From: Candidatus Saccharimonadota bacterium
GTDB lineage: Bacteria; Patescibacteriota; Saccharimonadia; Saccharimonadales; Saccharimonadaceae
Length of the DNA: 64,000 nucleotides
Assembly (NCBI GenBank): GCA_017406405.1
Contig: JAFQYO010000003.1
Location: forward strand, 1 to 64,000
Direction: 5' to 3'
A model generated the notes under the pieces. It worked only from the letters and a program-made list of their open reading frames with translations. It made no database searches and was not told the origin of the DNA. Shown here piece by piece: positions 42,619 through 50,447 of the stretch. A program made the position numbers and the translations under genes. Numbering within the stretch: the first letter of the stretch is position 1; every line of letters begins with the position of its first letter.

Positions 42619-43176
42619 CTACTTCTCCGTTATCCTCGAAAGATGATAAGCCTTAAAATCACCAACTTCCTTCGTTTCTTTTATCTCATATCCATCAAAA
42701 ATTTCTTGAGAAAAATCCACCTCCTCATCTTTTTTCGCCATATACCAAAAAGAATCTTCTCCTGACGCAAAATCCATCGCCGATTGGACGGGGTTCACAG
42801 TCGTCGCATATGCAACCGCTTGATAAAACAATTCTTTAGATGCTGCAACAATTGTTTCGGAATTATCTGATGCGGTAGAAGAAATCTGCGCAACTATATC
42901 CTTGGGGTCAGTCCGCATATTATATAACCCGAGCGCGTTAAGCCCGACCATCACAAGCACAGCAACAACGAGAATCACAACCGCCTTTTTTACGAGGCTA
43001 AAAATCAAAAGCAAAATCAACGCCGCTACTCCTAGCAAAATCAGTTTTACTACCGGCACTGGCAGCCCCCAATCGTACGCCCACTTCGCCATAAAAACCG
43101 ACGTCCCAGAAGACAAATACGGCAACGCAAGCAACACAATCGCTATGCTAAGAATTATAGAAATAATCTTTTTCAT
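42619..43176 (-). CDS. Membrane protein of unknown function
   Basis: 185 residues with three helices in the first 85 residues (5-25, 38-60, 63-82) and a soluble tail of about 100 residues that includes IVAQISSTASDNSETIV. No family recognised. Minus-strand TGC-TATACT at 43185-43190 ends 8 nt before the ATG, with no ribosome site. Confidence 0.65.
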   Translation of the reverse strand: MKKIISIILSIAIVLLALPYLSSGTSVFMAKWAYDWGLPVPVVKLILLGVAALILLLIFSLVKKAVVILVVAVLVMVGLNALGLYNMRTDPKDIVAQISSTASDNSETIVAASKELFYQAVAYATTVNPVQSAMDFASGEDSFWYMAKKDEEVDFSQEIFDGYEIKETKEVGDFKAYHLSRITEK

Positions 43177-43223
43177 ACAAATCTAGTATAGCATTTTTAA
43201 TCGACAGAGAAAAGAAAATATGA

Positions 43224-43229
43224 TAAAAT
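43224..43229 (+). promoter_or_regulatory. -10 box of the tRNA-Pro (CGG) gene
   Basis: TGA-TAAAAT lies 11 nt before the tRNA 5' end. Confidence 0.5.
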
Positions 43230-43240
43230 ATAAACCGTAT

Positions 43241-43316
43241 CTGGGTGTGGCGCAGTTGGTAGCGCGCAGCGTTCGGGACGCTGAGGTCGTCAGTTCAAGT
43301 CTGATCACCCAGACCA
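43241..43316 (+). tRNA. tRNA-Pro (CGG)
   Basis: 76 nt with encoded CCA; acceptor CTGGGTG/CACCCAG and anticodon loop TTCGGGA. Its last base is directly next to the stop codon of the convergent CDF transporter gene. Confidence 0.95.
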
Positions 43317-44420
43317 CTAATCCGTATAATCATTATCCGGAATTATCATTATTTGATAATCCGGATATTTTTTATTAACGCGTTTTGTTATTTCTGCTAT
43401 CACTCTTTCTGCTTCCTTTTCTTCGAATTTAAATACTAAATCAAACGACAAAACCTTTTTCTTCGTATCGACATAAAATCCATGCATTTCAATTATGTTT
43501 TTATACTCTTGGACAATTCTTTGAACCTCTTGTTTCATTAAAACGGACTTCGTGCCTCCGGTATTACTCGCATAAATCCCCACGGTCAAGACCACGCCAT
43601 ATTTTCTAAAAACTCTCTCAGAAATAGCTCGCGTCAATTCGTGTATTTCCCTTGCTTTCATGTCATCATCAACTTCAATATGCACCGAACCGATTATTGT
43701 CTCCGGTCCGTATTGGTGAAGTACCAAATCATAAACGCCAAGAATTTCAGCATCCTTCGCAATCTCTTTCTTTATCTTTCCGGACAACTCAGCATCTATT
43801 CTCGCACCAATTATCTGTCCTAAGTTATCGCGCGCAATCTCGATTGCCGTCTTTAAGATTAGTACTGAAATTATCAGTCCAATCCATCCGTCAATTGTCA
43901 CTCCAAACAACAATGTTATCACCGCTCCGACTAATGTCGAAAATGAAACTAAAACATCAAAAAGCGCGTCTTTCCCACTTGCAACTAAGGCGCCTGAACG
44001 CAATTTTTTCCCACGTTCTTGTACAAATAGCCCGAGCCAGAGCTTTATTAAAATCCCAATTATAATTAGAAAAATCATCGTTAAGTTAAAGCTTGCTACT
44101 TCCGGTTCAATTATTTTCTCGACCGAATCAATAATTAAAGAAACGCCCGTCCCGAAAATAATCACTCCGATTGCGAGCGCCGCCAGATGTTCGATTTTCC
44201 CATAACCGTAGGGGTGATTTTTGTCTGGCTTTTTCATCGCCACCGTAGTGCCAACAATCGTTACAATTGAAGAAATCGCATCCGTTAAGTTGTTCAAAGC
44301 ATCCGAAAGAATCGAAATCGAACCCGAAATGAGTCCCACTATCGTTTTAATCCCGACTAAAACCAGATTCGTTACGATTCCAACCACGCTGGTTTTAGCA
44401 ATTTCTTTTCGTCGGTTCAT
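43317..44420 (-). CDS. Cation diffusion facilitator (CDF) family transporter
   Basis: 367 residues. Six membrane helices occupy about 12-215. SILSDALNNLTDAISSIV in helix 2 carries the metal-site Asp and Asn of the family, and SGKDALFDVLVSF in helix 5 gives another metal-binding region. A cytoplasmic domain of about 150 residues follows. It exports Zn, Mn or Fe by proton antiport; the metal is uncertain because the site has DALNN/D rather than a clear HxxxD. Minus-strand TGA-TATAAT at 44430-44435 ends 9 nt before the ATG. Confidence 0.93.
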   Translation of the reverse strand: MNRRKEIAKTSVVGIVTNLVLVGIKTIVGLISGSISILSDALNNLTDAISSIVTIVGTTVAMKKPDKNHPYGYGKIEHLAALAIGVIIFGTGVSLIIDSVEKIIEPEVASFNLTMIFLIIIGILIKLWLGLFVQERGKKLRSGALVASGKDALFDVLVSFSTLVGAVITLLFGVTIDGWIGLIISVLILKTAIEIARDNLGQIIGARIDAELSGKIKKEIAKDAEILGVYDLVLHQYGPETIIGSVHIEVDDDMKAREIHELTRAISERVFRKYGVVLTVGIYASNTGGTKSVLMKQEVQRIVQEYKNIIEMHGFYVDTKKKVLSFDLVFKFEEKEAERVIAEITKRVNKKYPDYQIMIIPDNDYTD

Positions 44421-44429
44421 TGTTTCTAA

Positions 44430-44435
44430 ATTATA
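44430..44435 (-). promoter_or_regulatory. Extended -10 box for the CDF transporter
   Basis: TGA-TATAAT on the minus strand, 9 nt from the ATG at 44420; divergent from the box at 44457-44462. Confidence 0.6.
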
Positions 44436-44456
44436 TCATAAGATTTCTTGGTGTGT

Positions 44457-44462
44457 TATAAT
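44457..44462 (+). promoter_or_regulatory. Extended -10 box, leaderless, for the Clp-like operon
   Basis: TGT-TATAAT ends 6 nt before the ATG at 44469. Confidence 0.75.
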
Positions 44463-44468
44463 AAACTT

Positions 44469-44846
44469 ATGCTTATCATCAGCTTCTTTAAGTGGTGGTA
44501 CACCCGTGGTCTGAAAAATTACTTCTTGAAATTTTTTGACACTTTAAAAAACGCAGCAGATTTTTTCTCTATCCGTCTTTTAATTAGTAATTTTTTCTCT
44601 CCTTTTCGTCAAATTTCCGCCGAAAAAACAACTTCTCTTGCGCTCGACGCGCGTATTCGTGCCTTTTTTGACTACCTTCTATCTTGCGTCATCGGTGCGA
44701 TTATTCGTTTTTTTATTCTTGTTATCGGGACTGTCGTGATTATTATCCAGACCGTCCTTGGCCTTATCTGTGGAGTTCTTTGGCCGCTCGCGCCCGCCCT
44801 TATCGTTTATTGTTTTGTTTTATACTCTAAAGGAATCATGTTTTAA
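44469..44846 (+). CDS. Small membrane protein paired with the Clp-like ATPase
   Basis: 125 residues starting MLIISFFKWWYTRGL, with an amphipathic aromatic N-terminal part and two strong helices at about 70-118. No family recognised. It shares a transcript with the anchored ATPase (TAATG stop-start overlap), so it may be a partner or assembly factor in the membrane. An upstream ATG at 44448 precedes the -10 box and was rejected. Confidence 0.7.
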   Translation: MLIISFFKWWYTRGLKNYFLKFFDTLKNAADFFSIRLLISNFFSPFRQISAEKTTSLALDARIRAFFDYLLSCVIGAIIRFFILVIGTVVIIIQTVLGLICGVLWPLAPALIVYCFVLYSKGIMF

Positions 44847-47263
44847 TGGATAGCTTTAACCCTCATTCAATTCGCGCCAAGAAAGCCCGCGCTGGAAAAA
44901 TCCTCAATTCCGCCCCGTTTCGCATTCTTTCGACCGTTTTAATTATCTTCGGTTTGTTCGCCTTCGTATTTTTTATTTTCTCAGCTCCATTATGTAAAAC
45001 CAACTGCGCCGTCGAATTCACTTTTCGGTCTCCTGTCGGCTGGATTTTCCTGGCGGTATCAACTCTTCTTTTTATGATTCGGCTTTGGGCAAAAGATGAT
45101 TGCGACCGCGTTCCGCTCGGAAAAACCGACAATATAAACGATATTCTCTCCGCAAACGTCATGATTGCGCTAGGAAAAAGCCCAACTCCTGTTTCTTTCT
45201 CGGGAAAACTCTATAAGACTCGTAGTGGAAAATTTCTTAGTTTGCGCTTTAACATAACAAAAGATTTTTTGACTAAAATCGCCTCCGAACTTCCCGAGGA
45301 CATGTCGTCAGTTTTCGCAACCGCGCGAGAGATTCGTGCAGAAATCGACGCCGAAGTTGTTTCTGGCGGTATTCTTGCTACCGCTATTATTGCAAACCAT
45401 CCAAATCACGAAGAATTTCTCCGGGGGCTAAAACTCGAGCTTTCTGACCTTAAAAATGGAGTTGATTGGTATAACCATCTTTACGGCCTCGTTAAAAGCG
45501 CAAACAAACACCGTCGCGACGGAGGAATTGCGCGCGATTTTTCCTTCGGTTATATTCCGACTTTGTCTCGCTATGCAGTAAACATCTCCGAACGTCGTTC
45601 TCGTGGGCCTAAGACTCAGATTCATTTGTCCTCTCATCGCGAAATTATCCAAAAAATGCTTGAAGCCTTCTCGAAAGGTGGTCGCCAAAACATCGCGCTA
45701 GTCGGCCCCGAAGGTTCTGGACGCTCGACGATTATCGACGCATTTGCCGAAGAACTTATGGACGCTGATGTAAAACTCCCCTCATCATTAAAATACCGCC
45801 AAATATACACTCTTGACGCCACCGCTCTTATTTCGTCCGCCGGCGAACGTGGTCAACTCGAAAATTTAATGACAATAGTTCTTAACGAAGCTTACGCCGC
45901 AAAAAACATTATTCTTTGTCTTGACAACGCACAGCTGTTTTTCGAAGAAGGCGTTGGCTCGGTCGATATTTCGAATGTTTTGATGCCAATTATCGACGCC
46001 GGACAACTTCGTTTGATCTTTACAATGGACGAACAAAAATTTCTTGAAATCTCCGCCCGAAACTCCACCCTCGCGAATAAACTTAACAAGGTCGTTGTCG
46101 ATCCAGCAAACGAAGCCGAAACTATGAAAATCATGGAAGATAATATCCTTTCTCTCGAAAACAAATACGGCGTTACTTTTGAATATCTCGCTTTGAAAGA
46201 GTCCTATCGGCTCAGTGAACGTTATATCCACGATCTCGTTATGCCGGGGCGCGCCCTAAATCTTCTTGAAAGCTCCGCAAATTATGCCGAAAACAAAATC
46301 GTCACTATCGTTTCGGTCAAGTCGGCCGTCGAAAAAACCAAAGGCGTTCGTCTTTCCGCCGCAAATTCCGAAACCGATAAAAAGGAACTCCTAAATCTTG
46401 AAGAAAAAATTCACGAGCGCATGATTGACCAAACCGAAGCCGTTAAAACCGTTTCTGATGCGCTTCGTCGTGCAGCCGTTGGCGTACGCAACGAAAACCG
46501 CCCAATCGGCACTTTCCTATTTTTAGGGCCGACCGGCGTCGGCAAAACAGAACTAGCAAAATCCCTTGCTGAAGTTTATTTTCATGGCGAAAACAACTTA
46601 ATCCGTCTTGATATGAACGAATTTATCAACAGTACTGACGTCGCTCGTCTTATCGAGGAAGGGAAGGATAATTCCGAATCCTTGACCGCCCAAGTCATGA
46701 AACAACCTTTTTCCGTTGTTCTCCTTGACGAAATCGAAAAGGCTCACCCATCCGTCCTTACGACTCTGCTCCAGCTTCTAGACGAAGGGATTTTACGCGA
46801 CGCTGGGAATCATGAAGTTAGCTTTCGTGACGCAATCCTGATCGCCACCTCTAACGCGGGCGCAGAGAAAATTCGCGAATATGTCGAATCAGGCAAAAAC
46901 CTCGCCAACTTGAAAGAAAGTCTAATTAACGAGATGATTCATTCTGGCCAGTTTAAACCTGAATTCTTAAACCGTTTTGACGAAATTTGTCTCTTCTCTC
47001 CTCTTGGTAAATCCGAACTCCGCCAAATCGTCGATCTTATCATAAAATCCGTCAACAAAACTCTCGAGCCTCAAAAGATTTCCGTCGAACTTTCCGAAGA
47101 CGCGAAAGACATCCTCGTCGAACGAGGCTATGATCCGAAAATGGGCGCTCGCCCAATGCGCCGCATTATTCAGAAAACCGTAGAAAACCTTGTTGCTCGC
47201 CAGGTTCTTGAAGGCGATGCCTCTTCTGGCACTACTATAAAAATTACTCCAGATATGTTATAA
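44846..47263 (+). CDS. Membrane-anchored Clp/Hsp100-like double AAA+ ATPase with degenerate motifs
   Basis: 805 residues. Two membrane helices (about 26-48 and 62-80) are followed by a Clp N-domain-like part (95-205) and two AAA+ modules. Module 1 has Walker A GPEGSGRST (287-295) but Walker B reads LCLDN (Asn361 for Glu), and the pore segment usually KYRGEFE reads GERGQLE. Module 2 has Walker A GPTGVGKT (561-568) and Walker B VVLLDEIE, but the GYVG pore loop is absent: residues 600-615 read ARLIEEGKDNSESLTA. The C-terminal D2-small domain with YDPKMGARPMRR is normal. Usual Clp unfoldases thread substrates with these loops, so this one may remodel membrane-bound proteins differently. Confidence 0.88.
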   Translation: MDSFNPHSIRAKKARAGKILNSAPFRILSTVLIIFGLFAFVFFIFSAPLCKTNCAVEFTFRSPVGWIFLAVSTLLFMIRLWAKDDCDRVPLGKTDNINDILSANVMIALGKSPTPVSFSGKLYKTRSGKFLSLRFNITKDFLTKIASELPEDMSSVFATAREIRAEIDAEVVSGGILATAIIANHPNHEEFLRGLKLELSDLKNGVDWYNHLYGLVKSANKHRRDGGIARDFSFGYIPTLSRYAVNISERRSRGPKTQIHLSSHREIIQKMLEAFSKGGRQNIALVGPEGSGRSTIIDAFAEELMDADVKLPSSLKYRQIYTLDATALISSAGERGQLENLMTIVLNEAYAAKNIILCLDNAQLFFEEGVGSVDISNVLMPIIDAGQLRLIFTMDEQKFLEISARNSTLANKLNKVVVDPANEAETMKIMEDNILSLENKYGVTFEYLALKESYRLSERYIHDLVMPGRALNLLESSANYAENKIVTIVSVKSAVEKTKGVRLSAANSETDKKELLNLEEKIHERMIDQTEAVKTVSDALRRAAVGVRNENRPIGTFLFLGPTGVGKTELAKSLAEVYFHGENNLIRLDMNEFINSTDVARLIEEGKDNSESLTAQVMKQPFSVVLLDEIEKAHPSVLTTLLQLLDEGILRDAGNHEVSFRDAILIATSNAGAEKIREYVESGKNLANLKESLINEMIHSGQFKPEFLNRFDEICLFSPLGKSELRQIVDLIIKSVNKTLEPQKISVELSEDAKDILVERGYDPKMGARPMRRIIQKTVENLVARQVLEGDASSGTTIKITPDML

Positions 47264-47264
47264 T
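47259..47264 (+). promoter_or_regulatory. -10 box of the tRNA-Arg (TCG) gene
   Basis: TGT-TATAAT overlaps the stop codon of the ATPase gene and lies 9 nt before the tRNA. Confidence 0.6.
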
Positions 47265-47273
47265 TAACTTGTT

Positions 47274-47350
47274 GCCCTCGTAGCTCAGTGGATTAGAGCA
47301 CTTGTCTTCGGAACAAGGTGTCGTAGGTTCGAATCCTATCGAGGGTACCA
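47274..47350 (+). tRNA. tRNA-Arg (TCG)
   Basis: 77 nt with encoded CCA; acceptor GCCCTCG with CGAGGGT (G1-T72), anticodon arm CTTGT-CTTCGGA-ACAAG. Confidence 0.95.
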
Positions 47351-47351
47351 A

Positions 47352-47390
47352 TAAATAAAAAAGAAGCCATTTATGGCTTATTTTTTATTT
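47352..47390 (+). terminator. Terminator after tRNA-Arg (TCG)
   Basis: AAGCCA/TGGCTT with a TTTA loop, extended by A-rich/T-rich pairing, then a T tract. Confidence 0.8.
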
Positions 47391-47407
47391 AGCGAGCGTC
47401 AGCGAGC

Positions 47408-47420
47408 TAGGATTCGAACC
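47408..47420 (-). repeat. Inverted copy of the tRNA-Arg T-arm
   Basis: TAGGATTCGAACC is the exact reverse complement of GGTTCGAATCCTA at 47326-47338 in the tRNA. Nothing else of a tRNA is recognisable around it. Confidence 0.7.
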
Positions 47421-47441
47421 GTAAATTTCTAATTCGTATGA

Positions 47442-47447
47442 TATAAT
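47442..47447 (+). promoter_or_regulatory. Extended -10 box, leaderless, for the gene at 47455
   Basis: TGA-TATAAT ends 7 nt before the ATG at 47455. Confidence 0.72.
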
Positions 47448-47454
47448 TATTTAT

Positions 47455-47952
47455 ATGTTCTGGGACGATGAGATTTCTGAAACCGAAAAAAAGCAACAAC
47501 TCCTCGATGACGAGCTCAAAAAACTTCTCGATTCTTTAATGCGCGATTATCTCGAAGAAACAAAAAAGCATCTCCTTTCTCTCGAAAAAGAACTAAAATC
47601 CGCAAAAAAATTTGACGCCTTCGGCAACGAAATCACTCCCGAAGGAAAAGATGAGGAAGTTTGGGAATACTTTGCCGAAAAAAATCTTTGGGAAAATATT
47701 TTTAACAAAAAATATAGAACAAAACAAGCTCATTATCTCGATACGCTCGAGTCCTTCCTCTCCGAAACTATCGACAATCCTGAACGTCATATTGAACTTT
47801 TTGGACGCGGTCTTCTCTGGCGTTACTACGCAAAAACAAACTCCTCCGGCCACGGCTCTTTCGCCTACCTTAAAACCGACGACCCTCTTGTTCCTCTCTC
47901 GAAAACCGTTAAAACCTTCTATAACCATCTAAAAAAGACCAGCCATGATTAA
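47455..47952 (+). CDS. Hypothetical soluble helical protein
   Basis: 165 residues, charged and mainly helical, with a coiled-coil-like first third and a later FGRGLLWRYYAKTNSSGHGSF patch. No signal peptide or membrane helix. The family is not recognised. It overlaps the channel gene by 8 nt. Confidence 0.65.
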   Translation: MFWDDEISETEKKQQLLDDELKKLLDSLMRDYLEETKKHLLSLEKELKSAKKFDAFGNEITPEGKDEEVWEYFAEKNLWENIFNKKYRTKQAHYLDTLESFLSETIDNPERHIELFGRGLLWRYYAKTNSSGHGSFAYLKTDDPLVPLSKTVKTFYNHLKKTSHD

Positions 47953-48547
47953 AGACCTGATAAAAAAATCTATTGCCGCTTCATTCCTGATTGCGCTTGG
48001 CGACTATGCCTTACTAAAGCTCGGAACGCCCCTCGGTCCAATCATCTTTGCGTTCGGGCTGCTCGGTGTCTGTTATCTCGGACTTAATCTTTTCACCGGA
48101 AAATGTGGCTTCCTTTTCGAAGAACGCCTTGACCCGCTTGACCTGACGATTATCCTTCTCGTCAATTTGCTCGCCGGCTTCTTCATTGGCCTTATCTTCT
48201 CCTTCATCGATCCCGAACTAGTCGCCGCCGCAAGCTCAAAAGTCGCTTCCTGGAATTTCTCATTCTCCTTCTTCGGAAAAGCCTTTCTCTGCGGAACAAT
48301 CATGTACCTTGCCGTAAAAATGTACAAACTTAAAACTCCTCTCGGAATACTTTTCGGAATCCCTCTCTTTATTTTTTGCGGTTTTCAACACTGCATCGCT
48401 AATGTCATTACTCTTGGTATCTCACGCGGGTTTGATTGGAGTTTACTGCTTGCGATTCTTGGGAACTTCCTCGGCTCCCTTTTCCTTTCTTGGTTCTCCG
48501 CTAAACAAAAAATTCCTCGCCGTTTCAGCGAGGAAAGTAAGCAATAA
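47945..48547 (+). CDS. Short formate/nitrite transporter (FNT)-like channel
   Basis: 200 residues with about six membrane helices. LNLFTGKCGFLF matches the FNT E/NLFTGN re-entrant motif and FCGFQHCIANVITLG matches the GxxHCVANM signature, including the conserved His. FNT proteins are usually 260-290 residues, so this one has shortened loops. It may release formate, lactate or another fermentation acid, fitting the acetate kinase in the same window. Confidence 0.82.
   Translation: MIKDLIKKSIAASFLIALGDYALLKLGTPLGPIIFAFGLLGVCYLGLNLFTGKCGFLFEERLDPLDLTIILLVNLLAGFFIGLIFSFIDPELVAAASSKVASWNFSFSFFGKAFLCGTIMYLAVKMYKLKTPLGILFGIPLFIFCGFQHCIANVITLGISRGFDWSLLLAILGNFLGSLFLSWFSAKQKIPRRFSEESKQ
48507..48535 (-). 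terminator. Terminator of the 34-residue protein gene
   Basis: On the minus strand CCTCGC/GCGAGG (with extra pairing) is followed by AATTTTTTG. It lies inside the end of the convergent channel gene and has no T run on the plus strand. Confidence 0.78.
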
Positions 48548-48552
48548 AACCT

Positions 48553-48657
48553 CTAGCGACCGTCTTTATGGCGGAGATGTTTACGTTTGTCGCTGTGTTT
48601 ATGATTGTTGTTGCGATTTAGCTTCGCAATCACTTTTTTAGCGTTTCTTTTACTCAT
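48553..48657 (-). CDS. 34-residue highly basic small protein
   Basis: It encodes MSKRNAKKVIAKLNRN and continues with NNHKHSDKRKHLRHKDGR, rich in Lys, Arg, His and Asn and without hydrophobic core. It has its own -10 box exactly 6 nt before the ATG and its own terminator, which argues that it is a real gene despite its size. Such composition suits an RNA- or ribosome-binding peptide. I know no matching family. Confidence 0.75.
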   Translation of the reverse strand: MSKRNAKKVIAKLNRNNNHKHSDKRKHLRHKDGR

Positions 48658-48663
48658 TTCTAC

Positions 48664-48669
48664 ATTATA
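48664..48669 (-). promoter_or_regulatory. Extended -10 box, leaderless, for the 34-residue protein gene
   Basis: Minus-strand TGT-TATAAT ends 6 nt before the ATG at 48657. Confidence 0.75.
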
Positions 48670-48707
48670 ACATAGTTTTTCATTTTGCAAAAGTCTAGTA
48701 TATTTGG

Positions 48708-48713
48708 TATAAT
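48708..48713 (+). promoter_or_regulatory. Extended -10 box, leaderless, for the PilB-like gene
   Basis: TGG-TATAAT ends 7 nt before the ATG at 48721. Confidence 0.75.
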
Positions 48714-48720
48714 CATAAAC

Positions 48721-50328
48721 ATGAACGAGGAAGAGCTCCAACAAAAACGTCGAGACAACGAAGAAACCGCGACCGCTAATCGTGCCCATATCCTAGGCTT
48801 GCCCTACCTCGACACCCGCGATTTTGAAGCGACTATTCCTTTGACGCTCGGTGTTCTTGATAAACAAGAAATGCATAAAAACTTCATCATCCCTCTTCAA
48901 AAAGGCGGCGACGGCGACCATTACCAATTCATGATTACCTCCCAAACTCCGCGTCACCTCCTCTCCGAAATGCGCGAAAATTACGAAAAAGATGGCGAAC
49001 GGGTCGATTTCTTTTTGATTTCCGGCTCGGCCTTTCGCGTTTTTATGCTTCGCTATGATCCTCCGCGCGAAATAAAATACGACGACATTAAAATCGCCGC
49101 TGAAGGCGACTCCGAAACCATCGCCGAGGTTTCTGAAACTCTAAACGCTGTTTCCTCCGAAAAAGTCTTCGATTTTCTCCTTGACCAAGCCGACAAACTC
49201 GGGGCTTCTGATATCCATATCGAAAACCTTCGCCAAGAAATTCGGATTCGTATGCGAATCGACGGAATTCTTCACCCCGTCGCGAACCTCAATAAAGACC
49301 GTTACCGTGTTTTGATGGGCGAACTCTCTTCTCGCGCTAATGTCTCCGCCGCCTCAAACAAGCCTCAGTCCGGCCACATTCAGACCGAAATCCGCCGTTC
49401 TAGCTCGACTCATATCTTAAACGTCCGCGTCGAAACCGTCCCTACTATGTATGGCCAAGACGCCGTCTTGCGTCTCTTTAATTTCGACGAATCTCTCCTG
49501 AAGCTCGACTTACTAGGCCTCTCCGAAGCTGAGCGCCGAGAAATAGACGAAGTAATCACTCGCCCTCGAGGTCTCGTTCTTATGGTCGGCCCGACCGGCT
49601 CCGGGAAATCTACGACTCTCTACTCCATGCTAAACGCTTTAAACACGACCGACCGAAAAATCATCACCCTCGAAGACCCGATTGAATACGGCATTTCCGG
49701 TATTTCCCAAATCCCCATCTCCACAAACAAAGGTGGTTCTTTCGCTGACGGCCTCCGTTCTGTTCTTCGTCTTGACCCAGATGTAGTCATGGTCGGCGAG
49801 ATTCGCGACTCCGACACCGCCAAGACCGCCATCCAAGCTTCAATTACGGGTCATCTTGTCCTCTCCTCATTTCATGCCGATTCGACTTGCGCCGCTTTCT
49901 CGCGCATGATTGATTTGATTGGCCAAAACCCGATTTTCTCCACCTCTATCCGCCTCGTCGTCGCCCAGCGTCTCGTCCGTCGTTTGACCGACGCAAAAGA
50001 GCCCTACGTTCCTGACGAAGCAACAAAAGATTACATTAAAAAGGTGTTGGACGGCATCGAGGGCTTTAACCCCTCCGAAATAACCTTATTTAAGCCCGTC
50101 CCGACCCCAGAAGCTCCTTTCGGCTATGAAGGCCGAACTGTGATTATGGAACAGCTTGTTGTGTCCGACGATATCTCCGCCTTCTTAAAAGGCGACGTAT
50201 CTGATGTCGATACGAAACAAATTGAAACCGTCGCTAAGAAAAACGGCATGCTAACCCTAGAACAAAAGGGCCTTCTTATGGCCCTTCAAGGAATCACATC
50301 TCTTGAAGAAGTCTCCCGAGTTATCTAG
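48721..50328 (+). CDS. PilB/GspE-type secretion or pilus motor ATPase
   Basis: 535 residues. Walker A GPTGSGKSTTLYSML, the Asp box LEDPIEYGISGISQ, Walker B LRLDPDVVMVGEIRD and the His box TGHLVLSSFHADS are intact. An N-terminal domain of about 150 residues precedes the core. After QRLVRRLT the tetracysteine zinc motif of many GspE/PilB proteins is missing. It should power assembly of pili built from the prepilins at 29-32 kb. The start at 48721 is preferred to an ATG twelve codons earlier, which lies before the -10 box. Confidence 0.93.
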   Translation: MNEEELQQKRRDNEETATANRAHILGLPYLDTRDFEATIPLTLGVLDKQEMHKNFIIPLQKGGDGDHYQFMITSQTPRHLLSEMRENYEKDGERVDFFLISGSAFRVFMLRYDPPREIKYDDIKIAAEGDSETIAEVSETLNAVSSEKVFDFLLDQADKLGASDIHIENLRQEIRIRMRIDGILHPVANLNKDRYRVLMGELSSRANVSAASNKPQSGHIQTEIRRSSSTHILNVRVETVPTMYGQDAVLRLFNFDESLLKLDLLGLSEAERREIDEVITRPRGLVLMVGPTGSGKSTTLYSMLNALNTTDRKIITLEDPIEYGISGISQIPISTNKGGSFADGLRSVLRLDPDVVMVGEIRDSDTAKTAIQASITGHLVLSSFHADSTCAAFSRMIDLIGQNPIFSTSIRLVVAQRLVRRLTDAKEPYVPDEATKDYIKKVLDGIEGFNPSEITLFKPVPTPEAPFGYEGRTVIMEQLVVSDDISAFLKGDVSDVDTKQIETVAKKNGMLTLEQKGLLMALQGITSLEEVSRVI

Positions 50329-50435
50329 CTTATCTTCTCATTATATCACTAATTATAATATTTGTCAAGTTTAACCACATTCAAGCCTCCTCCTACCTCT
50401 ATTTTCTTTTCTAATTTTTCCACATTTTTCTATGT

Positions 50436-50441
50436 TATAAT
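50436..50441 (+). promoter_or_regulatory. Extended -10 box, leaderless, for the methyltransferase gene
   Basis: TGT-TATAAT ends 6 nt before the ATG at 50448. Confidence 0.75.
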
Positions 50442-50447
50442 AACTCT

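Noticed and set aside
47396-47424. A second tRNA gene on the minus strand after tRNA-Arg
   Set aside because: Only the T-arm sequence is present; no acceptor or anticodon stem can be formed around it.
48658-48789. Longer 78-residue version of the small basic protein
   Set aside because: The extra N-terminal part covers the divergent promoters and the start of the PilB-like gene. Only the 34-residue form fits the -10 spacing.
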